This document shows, piece by piece, positions 25,288 through 35,009 of a stretch of DNA of 64,000 bases. Position numbers and translations under genes: made by a program. The stretch lies in the NCBI RefSeq assembly GCF_003795145.1, contig NZ_CP027786.1, positions 310,001 through 374,000 of the forward strand, read 5' to 3'. Each line of letters begins with the position of its first letter. Within the stretch, counting starts at the first letter, position 1. The DNA is from Tetragenococcus koreensis. GTDB taxonomy: Bacteria > Bacillota > Bacilli > Lactobacillales > Enterococcaceae. The notes beneath the pieces are model-generated. The model saw nothing but the letters and a program-made list of their open reading frames with translations. It searched no databases and was not told where the DNA came from.

Positions 25288-26880
25288 ATGCCAGAGAAAA
25301 AAGCTACAACGATTTATCAAGTATTATGGAATAGTGCCGATATTTTACGTTCGAAAATGGACGCTAGTGATTATAAAGATTATTTACTTGGATTAATCTT
25401 TTATAAGTATCTTTCCGACACAATGCTTTATCATGCTGCTGAACTATTAGAAGAAGAACCATCAGATTTGAAAGAAGCACAAAAGATATATACAGAAGCT
25501 TATAATGATTCAGATACTCACGATGACTTAATAGATGCGCTGATGTTTGATTTTTATTATACAGTTGAACCACAGCTAACATTTACAGCGTTAGTGGAAG
25601 CAGTACATAAAGGAGATTTTCAATTAGAAGATCTGGCGCAAGGTTTTCGTAATATTGAGCAAAGCAGCGAATTATATGAAAACCTATTTGAAGATGTTGA
25701 TTTATATTCAAGAAAATTAGGCTCAACACCCCAAAAACAAAATCAAACGATCGGTGAAATAATGACAGAAATTGACACTTTAGATGTTGCTCATGAAGGT
25801 GATGCATTGGGTGATGCTTATGAGTATCTAATCGGTCAATTTGCTTCAGCTTCTGGTAAAAAAGCAGGGGAATTCTATACGCCGCAAGCAGTTTCTCGTT
25901 TAATGACCCAGATCGTATTGCAAGGAAAAGAGGACCAAAAAGGCTTTAGTGCTTATGACCCTACTATGGGATCTGGCTCGTTATTGCTTAACGTCAAAAA
26001 GTTTACAAAAGAACCAGGAACAGTGAATTTTTTTGGACAAGAGCTGAATACATCAACTTATAACTTAGCACGTATGAATATGATTCTGCATAATGTATCT
26101 GCTGCAAATCATCATTTACATAATGGCGATACATTGGATGCAGATTGGCCAACAGAAGAACCAACTAACTTTGATGCAGTCCTTATGAACCCACCTTATA
26201 GTGCAAAGTGGTCTGCAGACAAAGGATTTTTAGATGATCCACGATTTTCCATGTACGGTGTCTTAGCACCAAAATCTAAGGCAGATTTTGCCTTTCTTCT
26301 ACATGGATATTATCACTTAAAGGACTCTGGAGTCATGGCAATTGTATTACCTCACGGTGTATTATTCCGAGGTGGAGCCGAAGGGAAAGTCCGTAAATCT
26401 TTAATTGAAAATGGCTCAATTGATACTGTTATTGGGTTGCCAGCAAATATCTTTTTTAATACGAGCATTCCAACGACGATTATTGTATTAAAAAAAGACC
26501 GTGATAATAAAGATGTGTTGTTTATCGACGCTTCCAACGAGTTTACCAAAGGAAAAAATCAAAACGTACTGGAAGATAAGCACAGTGACAAGATTCTTGA
26601 AACTTATAAGAAGCGCGAAGATATTGACAAATATGCCCACGTAGCCAATTATGATGAGATTGAAGAAAATGACTTTAATCTAAATATTCCAAGGTACGTG
26701 GATACGTTCGAAGAAGAAGAGCCAATAGATATGGTGGCTTTAAGTAAAGAAATTACTGACCTAGACAAAGAAATCGAAAAATCAGAAGCTAAGATTTCTT
26801 CTATGATTGAGGAGCTCGCTGTAACGGATGAATCAAAAGAATTTATTGAAGCAGCAAAGGCGGTGTTTAATCATGAGTAA
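25288..26880 (+). CDS. hsdM: Type I restriction-modification methyltransferase subunit
   Basis: 530 residues. An HsdM N-terminal helical domain (about 1-150) precedes the N6-adenine methyltransferase domain: GEFYTPQAVSRLM, SAM-binding DPTMGSGSLLLNV near residue 230, and catalytic NPPYSAKW near residue 300. A coiled C-terminal tail (LDKEIEKSEAKISSMIEEL) contacts HsdS. It methylates adenines in the sequence set by HsdS and is needed for restriction too. AGGAGG lies before the ATG. The stop overlaps the hsdS start by eight bases (ATGAGTAA). Confidence 0.95.
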   Translation: MPEKKATTIYQVLWNSADILRSKMDASDYKDYLLGLIFYKYLSDTMLYHAAELLEEEPSDLKEAQKIYTEAYNDSDTHDDLIDALMFDFYYTVEPQLTFTALVEAVHKGDFQLEDLAQGFRNIEQSSELYENLFEDVDLYSRKLGSTPQKQNQTIGEIMTEIDTLDVAHEGDALGDAYEYLIGQFASASGKKAGEFYTPQAVSRLMTQIVLQGKEDQKGFSAYDPTMGSGSLLLNVKKFTKEPGTVNFFGQELNTSTYNLARMNMILHNVSAANHHLHNGDTLDADWPTEEPTNFDAVLMNPPYSAKWSADKGFLDDPRFSMYGVLAPKSKADFAFLLHGYYHLKDSGVMAIVLPHGVLFRGGAEGKVRKSLIENGSIDTVIGLPANIFFNTSIPTTIIVLKKDRDNKDVLFIDASNEFTKGKNQNVLEDKHSDKILETYKKREDIDKYAHVANYDEIEENDFNLNIPRYVDTFEEEEPIDMVALSKEITDLDKEIEKSEAKISSMIEELAVTDESKEFIEAAKAVFNHE

Positions 26881-28108
26881 GGAAGAAAGAAGAGTGCCAG
26901 AAGTACGTTTTGAAGGTTTTTATGACGATTGGAAACAGCGTAAGTTGAGGGAACTTACACAAAGGGTGACTCGCAGAAATAAAAACTTAGAATCAACTTT
27001 ACCTTTAACAATCTCTGCACAAGATGGTTTAGTGGATCAAAATGTATATTTTAATAAGGTAGTTGCTAGTCGTGATGTCAGTAATTATTATCTAGTAAAA
27101 TATGGTGATTTTGCATATAATAAGTCATATTCAAATGGGTACCCTTTAGGCGCTATAAAACGTCTGGAGAAGTATGAAAAAGGTGTGTTGTCAACACTTT
27201 ACATTGTGTTTAAACCTATTGATGTTAATTCTGATTTCCTTGCAAAATATTATGACACAACTTATTGGTACCATGAGGTCTATAAAAATGCTGCAGAGGG
27301 AGTAAGAAACCACGGATTGTTAAATATTTCTCCTTCTGATTTTTTTGAGACTAAATTATCTATACCAAAAAATTGGGAAGAACAAGGTAAAATAGGTACT
27401 TTTATTCAGAAAATAGATAACACTATCGCTCTTCATCAGGAAAAGTTATCTAAACTACAAACATTAAAAAAAGTAGCGCTGCAAGCTTTATTCCCAAAAA
27501 AAGACGAGATTGTACCGAAAGTAAGATTTACTAATTTCAATGAGGCATGGAAACAGCGTAAGTTATCTAGTCTTGCTAATATTGTTGGTGGTGGGACACC
27601 AAACACCAAGGCGGAAGAATATTGGGATGGAGATATTGATTGGTACTCCCCTGTAGAAATTGGTAAAGATATTTATGTCTATGAAAGCCAAAGAAAGATA
27701 ACAGAGCTTGGACTAAGAAAAAGTTCAGCAAAAATACTACCTTCTGATAGAACTATACTTTTTACCTCGCGTGCTGGAATTGGAGATATGGCTATTTTGA
27801 AGAATTCAGGCACTACGAACCAAGGCTTTCGATCTATGATTGTAAATGACGATACCGATACTTACTTTCTTTACTCGTATGGCAATAAAATAAAAAAATA
27901 TGCGTTAAAACACGCTTCAGGTTCAACTTTTTTAGAAATATCTGGTAAAGAGTTAAGTAAGATAGAGTTAAAAGTACCATCTTTAACTGAACAACGAAAA
28001 ATCGGATTCTTGTTCGAGCAAATAGATAACGTAATCACTCTTCATCAAATTAAAATAAAAAAATTACAAACTTTAAAAAAGGGTTTCCTACAAAAAATGT
28101 TCATATAA
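26873..28108 (+). CDS. hsdS: Type I specificity subunit, expressed copy
   Basis: 411 residues. Layout: short leader MSKEERRVPEVRFEGFYDDW, target recognition domain 1, a central conserved helix (IDNTIALHQEKLSKLQTLKK, about residue 180-200), the repeated boundary WKQRKL, recognition domain 2, and a terminal conserved helix ending KKGFLQKMFI. Each recognition domain reads one half of the split DNA site. The start is ATG 26873 inside the end of hsdM. The repeats at the domain boundaries are shared in inverted form with the silent copy at 29168-30406, so this gene can be rebuilt by inversion. Confidence 0.93.
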   Translation: MSKEERRVPEVRFEGFYDDWKQRKLRELTQRVTRRNKNLESTLPLTISAQDGLVDQNVYFNKVVASRDVSNYYLVKYGDFAYNKSYSNGYPLGAIKRLEKYEKGVLSTLYIVFKPIDVNSDFLAKYYDTTYWYHEVYKNAAEGVRNHGLLNISPSDFFETKLSIPKNWEEQGKIGTFIQKIDNTIALHQEKLSKLQTLKKVALQALFPKKDEIVPKVRFTNFNEAWKQRKLSSLANIVGGGTPNTKAEEYWDGDIDWYSPVEIGKDIYVYESQRKITELGLRKSSAKILPSDRTILFTSRAGIGDMAILKNSGTTNQGFRSMIVNDDTDTYFLYSYGNKIKKYALKHASGSTFLEISGKELSKIELKVPSLTEQRKIGFLFEQIDNVITLHQIKIKKLQTLKKGFLQKMFI

Positions 28109-28111
28109 AAG

Positions 28112-28160
28112 TGAAGCTTCAATAGATTATCTCAATTCAAACCCATTGAAGCTTTTAATC
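28112..28160 (+). terminator. Terminator after hsdS
   Basis: AGCTTCAAT and ATTGAAGCT arms with a loop of about 21 bases, followed by TTTAAT. It lies between the convergent hsdS and recombinase genes and could serve both. Confidence 0.7.
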
Positions 28161-29089
28161 TATACTAGCATAGCTAAATGACGCATAATTTTATCATTAT
28201 CCTGATTTTCTAATTCCTGAATGATATGCAAATAAGTTTCCTGTGTAGTCGCCATACTAGAGTGACCTAATCTTTTTGCGACGCTGGCAACAGATACACC
28301 TGCGAAAAGTAATAATGATGCATGAGTATGACGTAAACCGTGTATAGTGATAGTTGGAATGTTGGCTTTATTACATAATGTTTTTAATCGATTATTGACT
28401 GTAGAATTAAATACTCTTTTTTTTGCAAAGATTGGGCTTTCTTCATCTAGCCCTTTCATCAATTGTAAAAATTGCATAGCAATTTGCCAGTCCAACTGTA
28501 CTTTCCTATTTGATGATTCATTTTTAGTAGATTGAAATTCCCCTTTAGAAGTTTTATAGTTCCAAGTTTTGTTTACCAATACTTTTTGTGTGGAGAAATC
28601 AAAATCACTAGGCGTAAGAGCAAGTGCCTCTGAGAATCGTAATCCTGTTTTTGCTAATAACAAAATAAACCAATCCCAATTAATTTCTGTACCTAATTCT
28701 AGTCTTTTCAACAACAGTTGTAGTTCAAATTGATTTAGGAATTTAGTTTTTTTTTCGCTAGCTTCTTTTCCCTTGATAACAATTTTCCTAGTGGGGTTTT
28801 TATCTAATACACCTTCATCAACAGCATCTAAAATTGCGCCTTTAATTTGATGATGAAAATCCATTGTCGTCTGTTTTTCATGTGTTTTAGCGTATTCATT
28901 TAATAAAAGCTGATATTTTTGTCTGTTTAAGTGTTTCATTCTTAAATTTGGTGCTAATTCAATAATTCTTTGGTTTGTCATACGGTATTTTCTCAGAGTG
29001 ACTGGTCTAACGGCTCCTACTTTATATAAATCAATCCATTCTTCAAAGTACCTATAGAATAATTGTTCCTTTTGTTTATTTCTGGACAT
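28160..29089 (-). CDS. Tyrosine recombinase, probable hsdS invertase
   Basis: 309 residues. The N-terminal core-binding domain spans about 1-150. The catalytic domain has Arg in TGLRFSEALAL, then ITIHGLRHTHASLLL (H-x-x-R), GHSSMATTQETYLHI with the catalytic Tyr in TYLHI. Genes of this type beside hsdS, as in pneumococcal and other streptococcal systems, invert specificity cassettes. It lies between the two hsdS copies, so it rides on the invertible segment. I choose the ATG at 29089, with AGGGGG upstream. That ribosome site lies in the arm of a strong hairpin. Confidence 0.92.
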   Translation of the reverse strand: MSRNKQKEQLFYRYFEEWIDLYKVGAVRPVTLRKYRMTNQRIIELAPNLRMKHLNRQKYQLLLNEYAKTHEKQTTMDFHHQIKGAILDAVDEGVLDKNPTRKIVIKGKEASEKKTKFLNQFELQLLLKRLELGTEINWDWFILLLAKTGLRFSEALALTPSDFDFSTQKVLVNKTWNYKTSKGEFQSTKNESSNRKVQLDWQIAMQFLQLMKGLDEESPIFAKKRVFNSTVNNRLKTLCNKANIPTITIHGLRHTHASLLLFAGVSVASVAKRLGHSSMATTQETYLHIIQELENQDNDKIMRHLAMLV

Positions 29090-29092
29090 AAA

Positions 29093-29148
29093 AAAACCCC
29101 CTAATAATATTTGATGATTATTCATCAATACTATTATTACGAGGTTTT
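29093..29148 (-). terminator. Large hairpin between silent hsdS and the recombinase gene
   Basis: On the minus strand: AAAACC, TAATAATA and TTGATGA, a four-base ATAA loop, then TCATCAA, TATTATTA and GGTTTT (plus-strand positions 29143-29148, 29132-29139, 29122-29128, 29111-29117, 29102-29109, 29093-29098). A seven-T run follows just before the recombinase ATG. It has terminator form, and its 3' arm includes the recombinase ribosome site, so it may limit recombinase expression. Confidence 0.65.
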
Positions 29149-29167
29149 GAAAATAATGAAAGAGCTT

Positions 29168-30406
29168 TTATATAAACATTTTTTGTAAAAAAGCTTTTTT
29201 TAAATTTTGCTGTTTTTCTAATTTTTGTTGATAAAGAGTGACAATATTATCTAATTTAGAAAAAAATTGGCCTATTTCTCTTTGTTCTTCAAAACCAGGT
29301 ACCTTTATCTTCCATTTTTTTACTTCAGACATAGGAACTAAGTTTATCATTGCTGAACCAGGATTTGATCTGGTTAATTCTCTTTGCATATTATCTGAAC
29401 GCATAAGTTGCAAAAAATATTCTGAATCTATTTTTTTAGCATTAACTTTGAACCGGATTAAAGCTTGATTAAATACCCCCTTTTTTATACCCTTAGGCAC
29501 TCTAGAAATACGACCAATAGTGCCTGCGCCACTCATAATAAAATCTCCTGGAATTATTTCAAATTTAGATAGTTCTTTAAATTTTTTTTCAGTAATATTA
29601 TATCTAGTATTATATCTGTCATAAATTGCATTTTGCTGTTCATAAACAACATAGTTACTTTCAGGTACAAATAAGTCTTTTTTTAGAGCACTACCGAATG
29701 GTCCTCGACGTATTCCTTTTTTTGGATCTAGTAAGTCTGAAAACTTACGCTGTTTCCATGGACTGCTAAAATTAGCGAATCTTACTTTGGGTTCTGTTTC
29801 CTCTTTTTGGGGAAACAAAGATTGTAAGGCTGCTTTTTTTAATTCTTGTAACTTATCTAATTTTCGTTGATGAAGAGCGATAGTATCATCAATTTTGTTG
29901 AGTAATGAACTTATTTTTGTTTGTTCTTCAATACATGGAAATAAGGTTTCAAACTTTAAAATATTATTCTTACTTATTCCAAATACTTTCATACCAGTAC
30001 CAACTTTATATCCATATTTCCTAAACGTAGATGAATGGATTAAGTAGTACAAATAAAGTGGTTCAATTGTTTTTGGTCTGAGTGCTATTGTATGTAAACC
30101 GGCCACAATCCTAAATGGCGTTTTTTCAACAATAACAGAAGGCATTGCAATACCTTGATAGTCCTCTGACGCATCTGCAAGTGCAAGGTCGCCTTTTTCT
30201 AAGTATTTATAATCACCAACATTAATATTGGGTATATTAGACTTAGAAGTAATCTTATCAGCTCTTTTTGTATGAATATCACCATAATGAATATATCGTA
30301 CACCAGTATTTTTCTCTGTTTCAACACTTCTTGAAAGAGGATAAGACTTAATTACACTTACTAAGTTGGTCAGCTTACGCTGTTTCCAATCGGTAAAAGT
30401 GTTTAA
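29168..30406 (-). pseudogene. Silent hsdS cassette lacking a start (storage copy)
   Basis: The minus-strand frame is open from 30406 to a stop at 29168. It starts right after an in-frame TAA with NTFTDWKQRKLTNLVSV, so it has no leader or ribosome site. It carries two recognition domains that differ from those of the expressed gene, the conserved helix KIDDTIALHQRKLDKLQELK, the boundary WKQRKF, and the same end KKAFLQKMFI. An ATG at 30145 would give a 325-residue partial protein but is internal to domain 1. It is a donor for inversion rather than a dead gene. Confidence 0.88.
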
Positions 30407-30629
30407 TTATAATTTTGTGGTGATAAAAAATATATGATGTTCTGGGAATTTTAACCAATTTGACAATAGTAAGTGAAAACAATTCTTTACAGGAGTTTTT
30501 GCTTATTTTTGAAAAGCGACTATTGTTCTTAGCTTTTGCTGTGATAAACTAATAATTATAAAACAACATTAAAAATTTTTATATAAAATAGAAACAGGAA
30601 GTTAAAAGAATTAAATGAGGTGAGAGCGT

Positions 30630-33600
30630 TTGGCACAACATACAGCAGAACAAGAGCTAGAAAACAATTTAATCAAACAATTAATTAATGGCATTTCACA
30701 GTGGACATATCGAGATGATTTACATACTGAAGACGAACTTTGGGAAAACTTTCGCAAGAAATTGGAAGCGAATAATAAAGATGTTTTGAACGGCGTACCT
30801 TTGACAAAACAAGAATTCCGTCAGATACAGAATCAATTGCAATTTCCTAATTTTTATGAAGCTGCGCGTTGGTTGAGTGGAGAAAACGGAATTGCTAAGG
30901 TTCAGGTCCAAAGAGAGGATGCTACGTTAGGAACGATTCGATTGCGAGTCATCAACCGTCAAGACGTTGCGGGGGGTTCATCTTCTTATGAGGTGATTAA
31001 TCAATTTGAATCGCCTAAACGTTCGTTAGAAGAGAATGATCGTCGATTTGATGTGACGCTTTTAATCAACGGGTTGCCTATGATTCATATCGAATTAAAA
31101 AATCGTGCTCATCCGTATATGGATGCTTTTCGTCAAATACGCAAATATTTAAAAGAAGGGAAATTCACTGGTATTTATTCCACTTTACAAATGTTTGTGG
31201 TAACGAACGGTACAGATACCCGTTACATTGCTTCAGCGATAGATACAAAGCTGAATGAACAGTTCCTGACCAAATGGGTCGATTACAAGAATCAACCGAT
31301 TAATGGCTATTTGGAGTTTGCTCAAGAGGTTTTATCGATCCCCATGGCACATAAGATGGTCACTCAATATACAGTGATTGATAATAACCGGAAATCTTTA
31401 ATTTTGCTACGTCCTTATCAAATTCACGCAATTGAGGCAGTAAAACAAGCGTCTGTACAATCAAAATCAGGCTATGTTTGGCATACAACTGGCTCTGGTA
31501 AAACATTAACTTCCTATAAAGTGGCAAAAAATCTTTTACAAATCCCTTCAATTCAAAAGACCATTTTTATCGTAGACCGTCGAGATTTAGACCAGCAAAC
31601 AACAGCTTCTTTCTTATCTTATTCTGAAAATGATGTTGTTAATATTGATGAGACGGATAATGTAAGTGATTTGATCAAAAAATTACTTTCAGAAGATCGT
31701 ACCGTTGTAGTTACAACAATACAAAAATTAAACTATGTTATGAAACGATTTGCTGATAAAGAAGGAACAAAACGTTATGAAAAAATGACACAGCTAAAAC
31801 TAGCTTTTGTTGTCGATGAATGCCATCGTGCGGTTAGTCCACAAAAGAAACGTGAAATTGAAGCCTTCTTCCGTCAATCCTTATGGTACGGTTTTACTGG
31901 TACACCAATTTTTGTTGAAAATAAGAAAAGTGTCTTAGGAGATCTTCCGCAAACTACAAAACAGCAATATGGCGAATGTTTGCATCAATATACGGTAAAA
32001 GAAGCGATTCATGATCAGGCGGTTCTTGGATTTCAGGTGGAATATAAATCAACCTTTAATGAAAGTCAGTTAGACAAAATTGTGACAGACAGTAGCAATA
32101 GACAAAATGTTAATGTGGATGCAATGTTAACTGATGAAAAAGAGGTACTGATTCCTAATTCTGTTTATGATGAAAAGCAGCATATGTTAGAAGTTATTGA
32201 TTCTATTATTAACAATTCTCAGTCAAAGCTAGGATTTGCTAAAGGAGTAGGTCAAACATTTGATGCTATTTTGACTACTAGCTCAATAAAAAAAGCTCTT
32301 GAGTATTATGACCTGTTTAAACAAGTAAAACTAGATGAAACGGATGTACGTGTTAAAGAAAAAACAAAGAGAATTTTACCTGACTTTCCCAAAGTTGCGA
32401 TTACTTATTCAATTAGTGAAAATGAAGAGTCTTCCAGCAAAGAGCAAGAGAAAATGAAGGAGATTTTGCGAGATTACAATGAAGAATTTGGAACGAATTT
32501 TACTTTGGAAACAATGCGTGCTTATAATCGAAACATTAATGATCGACTTGCTCGTAAAAAAGAAAAATATTTAGCTCGTTCCGAACAACTAGATTTAGTA
32601 ATTGTTGTAGACCGATTGTTAACTGGGTTTGACGCACCATGCTTATCGACCTTGTTTATTGATCGACAACCAATGCAACCACATGATTTGATTCAAGCTT
32701 TCTCAAGAACGAATCGATTGTTTGATAAAAGTAAAAAATATGGTCAAATTGTTACATTTCAAAAGCCAAAAATTTTTGAGCAAGAAGTAAAAGATGCGTT
32801 AGTTCTTTACTCTAATGGTGGCGAAAATGAAGTATTAGCACCAAGCTGGGAAGAGGCTCAAGAAGCATTTGTTACGGCTATCGAAGAAATGCATGAAATT
32901 GTTTCTTTACCAGAAGAAGTGGACAATTTGAACGAAGCAGAATTGAAAAAATTTATTAAGGCTTTTCAAAAATTGGATCGTACTTATTCCTCAGTTCAAG
33001 TATATACTGACTTTGATGACAAACAATTGGGAACAATATTTCCAATTAAAAATGAAGAGATAGAAGAACTTCATGGGAAGTATGTAAATGTCTTAGACTC
33101 TCTTAGACCACCTGAAGATGATGGAGAAGACCCAGAGATTGATATTTTTTATGAACTAGAATCAGTCAAAACAGAAGAAATAAATTATGAGTATATACTT
33201 AATCTAATCCAAGCGTTTGTTCCAAGCGGAGACGACGAATATGAACTGATTGCTAAAGAAGATCAAAAAGCTACAAGTGAAGTTAATAAATATATTGATG
33301 AATTGGCTAAGAGTAATGCACAATTAGCAAAACTAATGCGTCACTTATGGGACAATATTCTTCAAGAACCAGAAAATTATCGAGACCAAAATGTATCAAA
33401 TTTATTAGAGGATATGGTTCAAGGCACGAGTTACGAGGTACAACAAGAATTTTCAAATAAATGGCAAGTAGATGAAGAAGAGTTAGCCTATGTCATGGAA
33501 AATTATAATCCAAAAAAAGAACATCAAAATGGAGAAAATGAGTTACAACGTACAGCTGATTATTCAACTTATAAAGAAAAAGCAGAAGAACCTGTGTCTA

Positions 33601-33680
33601 AATTGAAGTATGGAAAAACAATGCGTAAAGAGTTGGATAAGGTAATGAAAGAGGAGATATTGCCGCTAAGAAGACAGTAG
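30630..33680 (+). CDS. hsdR: Type I restriction endonuclease subunit (ATP-dependent translocase)
   Basis: 1016 residues. The N-terminal nuclease domain has the PD-(D/E)xK core [20 protein letters not shown]. The helicase core follows, with Walker [13 protein letters not shown] near residue 288, DECH box [12 protein letters not shown] near 395, SFGFTGTP-like [10 protein letters not shown], and motif [13 protein letters not shown] near 690. A C-terminal helical region binds HsdM/HsdS. HsdR translocates DNA and cuts unmethylated invaders. The start is TTG at 30630 with GAGGTGAG upstream. It has its own promoter region (30407-30629), since the silent cassette separates it from hsdMS. Confidence 0.94.
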   Translation: MAQHTAEQELENNLIKQLINGISQWTYRDDLHTEDELWENFRKKLEANNKDVLNGVPLTKQEFRQIQNQLQFPNFYEAARWLSGENGIAKVQVQREDATLGTIRLRVINRQDVAGGSSSYEVINQFESPKRSLEENDRRFDVTLLINGLPMIHIELKNRAHPYMDAFRQIRKYLKEGKFTGIYSTLQMFVVTNGTDTRYIASAIDTKLNEQFLTKWVDYKNQPINGYLEFAQEVLSIPMAHKMVTQYTVIDNNRKSLILLRPYQIHAIEAVKQASVQSKSGYVWHTTGSGKTLTSYKVAKNLLQIPSIQKTIFIVDRRDLDQQTTASFLSYSENDVVNIDETDNVSDLIKKLLSEDRTVVVTTIQKLNYVMKRFADKEGTKRYEKMTQLKLAFVVDECHRAVSPQKKREIEAFFRQSLWYGFTGTPIFVENKKSVLGDLPQTTKQQYGECLHQYTVKEAIHDQAVLGFQVEYKSTFNESQLDKIVTDSSNRQNVNVDAMLTDEKEVLIPNSVYDEKQHMLEVIDSIINNSQSKLGFAKGVGQTFDAILTTSSIKKALEYYDLFKQVKLDETDVRVKEKTKRILPDFPKVAITYSISENEESSSKEQEKMKEILRDYNEEFGTNFTLETMRAYNRNINDRLARKKEKYLARSEQLDLVIVVDRLLTGFDAPCLSTLFIDRQPMQPHDLIQAFSRTNRLFDKSKKYGQIVTFQKPKIFEQEVKDALVLYSNGGENEVLAPSWEEAQEAFVTAIEEMHEIVSLPEEVDNLNEAELKKFIKAFQKLDRTYSSVQVYTDFDDKQLGTIFPIKNEEIEELHGKYVNVLDSLRPPEDDGEDPEIDIFYELESVKTEEINYEYILNLIQAFVPSGDDEYELIAKEDQKATSEVNKYIDELAKSNAQLAKLMRHLWDNILQEPENYRDQNVSNLLEDMVQGTSYEVQQEFSNKWQVDEEELAYVMENYNPKKEHQNGENELQRTADYSTYKEKAEEPVSKLKYGKTMRKELDKVMKEEILPLRRQ

Positions 33681-33723
33681 TTTTTGATTTATTTAGATAA
33701 ATGAGAAAGGAGGGATTTTTATA

Positions 33724-34233
33724 ATGGATGATGGTATTTTGTTGAGTATTATATACGGAATATATCTTGAATCTTTTCCTCAGAAATGGTGCCAAAAGAT
33801 GAAAAACAATAGGTTAAGAAAATTTATGCACCTACCTTTTTATTACCATGATTTAGAAAATCTTGAGATTTTTTGTGAAAAATTAACGAAACAAGGATTT
33901 AACTCAAAAGAGATAGAATCAGTAACTCAGAATTTAGAAGTCAAATTAAATCAAAAATGGGAAAAGACAAAGTTTTTTATTAATAATAGCTTAAGGATTA
34001 TAATGTTCTGCATAACAGGTTTAGCAGTTGTTTTTGCATGGACTTTTTTATCTGATAATGTTCCGTATGGGCAAAGATATGAATATCTGAATATAGTAAC
34101 CCTAATTATTAATGTCGGTGTACTATTTAGTTTATTAATTATGATTTATTTAGCTAATAAAAGGACGAAAGAAGAAAACCTACTATCTGTTTTAAAAGAC
34201 GCACAGATAATAATGAAAAGAAGTAAGCCTTAG
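33724..34233 (+). CDS. Hypothetical membrane protein with two transmembrane helices
   Basis: 169 residues, family not recognised. An N-terminal amphipathic, basic part (about 1-90) precedes two predicted membrane helices, IIMFCITGLAVVFAWTF and VTLIINVGVLFSLLIMIYLA, and a short charged tail. The start has AAAGGAGGGA upstream and lies 43 bases after hsdR, so it could be co-transcribed with it. There is no signal of a known toxin, nuclease or transporter. Position next to a restriction locus is compatible with a defence accessory, but nothing in the sequence shows it. Confidence 0.6.
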   Translation: MDDGILLSIIYGIYLESFPQKWCQKMKNNRLRKFMHLPFYYHDLENLEIFCEKLTKQGFNSKEIESVTQNLEVKLNQKWEKTKFFINNSLRIIMFCITGLAVVFAWTFLSDNVPYGQRYEYLNIVTLIINVGVLFSLLIMIYLANKRTKEENLLSVLKDAQIIMKRSKP

Positions 34234-34701
34234 TGTTTATTAATATTTTGTTATGTAATAGGTATAAAAGAGTGTGTTAGAGGGTTTGTATCGGTGCTGT
34301 TTTTAGCCGGATGTAGTGCAAATGTATCAGAGGATGATTTAAAGGCCAATGATTGGACGATTGAACCTGACGAAGAAGATGTTCCCAACATGATTGCATC
34401 TTTTTCCGATCATGTAATGACGATAAATGTCGATGTAGACAGTATGGAATCAACTACTACAGATGAGTGGGGACAAATGGGCGAGGAGTTTGCTAAAGAG
34501 TTAGCCAGTGAAATGGATTTTAAATTAGAATACACATTAGATGGAGATCAGATTACTCTTCAAGATACAGATAATGAAGATGAAGAAAACACCTATGAGG
34601 TTTCTGAAGAAGATAATAACATCATTTTTACTCCTATTGATGATGAATCGGATGACGAAGCCGAAACGATAACGTTGCAACCCAATGAAAATGAAGAATA
34701 G
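34231..34701 (+). pseudogene. Small acidic lipoprotein gene without a credible start
   Basis: The frame encodes VSVLFLAGCSANVSEDDLK and a very acidic C-terminal domain of about 120 residues (rich in Asp and Glu). SVLFLAGC is a good lipobox, but a GTG at 34294 would leave only seven residues before the Cys and no positive N-terminus. Upstream the frame stays open (IKECVRGF) without ATG, GTG or TTG plus a ribosome site. I infer loss or mutation of the 5' end. The acidic surface would suit a halotolerant species, which is speculative. A terminator follows at 34797. Confidence 0.5.
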
Positions 34702-34796
34702 GCGTAAATAAAGAAAATTTAATTGAGACATGAATTATGCAATTAGGTTATTTGTCATATATATACTAGTTATTTTTATAGAATTAAAAACAAAAG

Positions 34797-34840
34797 ATCG
34801 CTGAAAGTCTGTATTACACAAACTTTCAGCGATTTTTTTC
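34797..34840 (+). terminator. Strong hairpin terminator
   Basis: ATCGCTGAAAGT (34797-34808) pairs perfectly with ACTTTCAGCGAT (34822-34833), followed by a seven-T run. It ends the lipoprotein transcript and shields it from the IS element downstream. Confidence 0.88.
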
Positions 34841-35009
34841 TCTCATTAAAATTTTTTTACTTTAATTTTTTCATTAACTGAGTGAATTTCATAATTTCGA
34901 GCTCTTGTGCCTCAAGGAATCTGACACACAAAAAAGGCAGTACCTCCCCAAATCCTGTATAATGGTAGTTGACAATAACAACCAAAAAAAGACTGGAGGC
35001 GTACTCCCT

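Larger units (their letters stand above)
26927..30391. repeat. Nested inverted repeats of the hsdS inversion system
   Basis: Three perfect inverted pairs join the expressed and silent hsdS genes. GATTGGAAACAGCGTAAG at 26927-26944 is inverted at 30374-30391 (18 bp). ACTATCGCTCTTCATCA at 27422-27438 is inverted at 29868-29884 (17 bp). CATGGAAACAGCGTAAGTT at 27546-27564 is inverted at 29742-29760 (19 bp). The 3' ends of the two genes also share ACAAAAAATGTT-TATATAAAAG-like sequence. Recombination at the outer pair swaps both domains; at the middle or inner pair it swaps domain 2 only. Confidence 0.88.
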
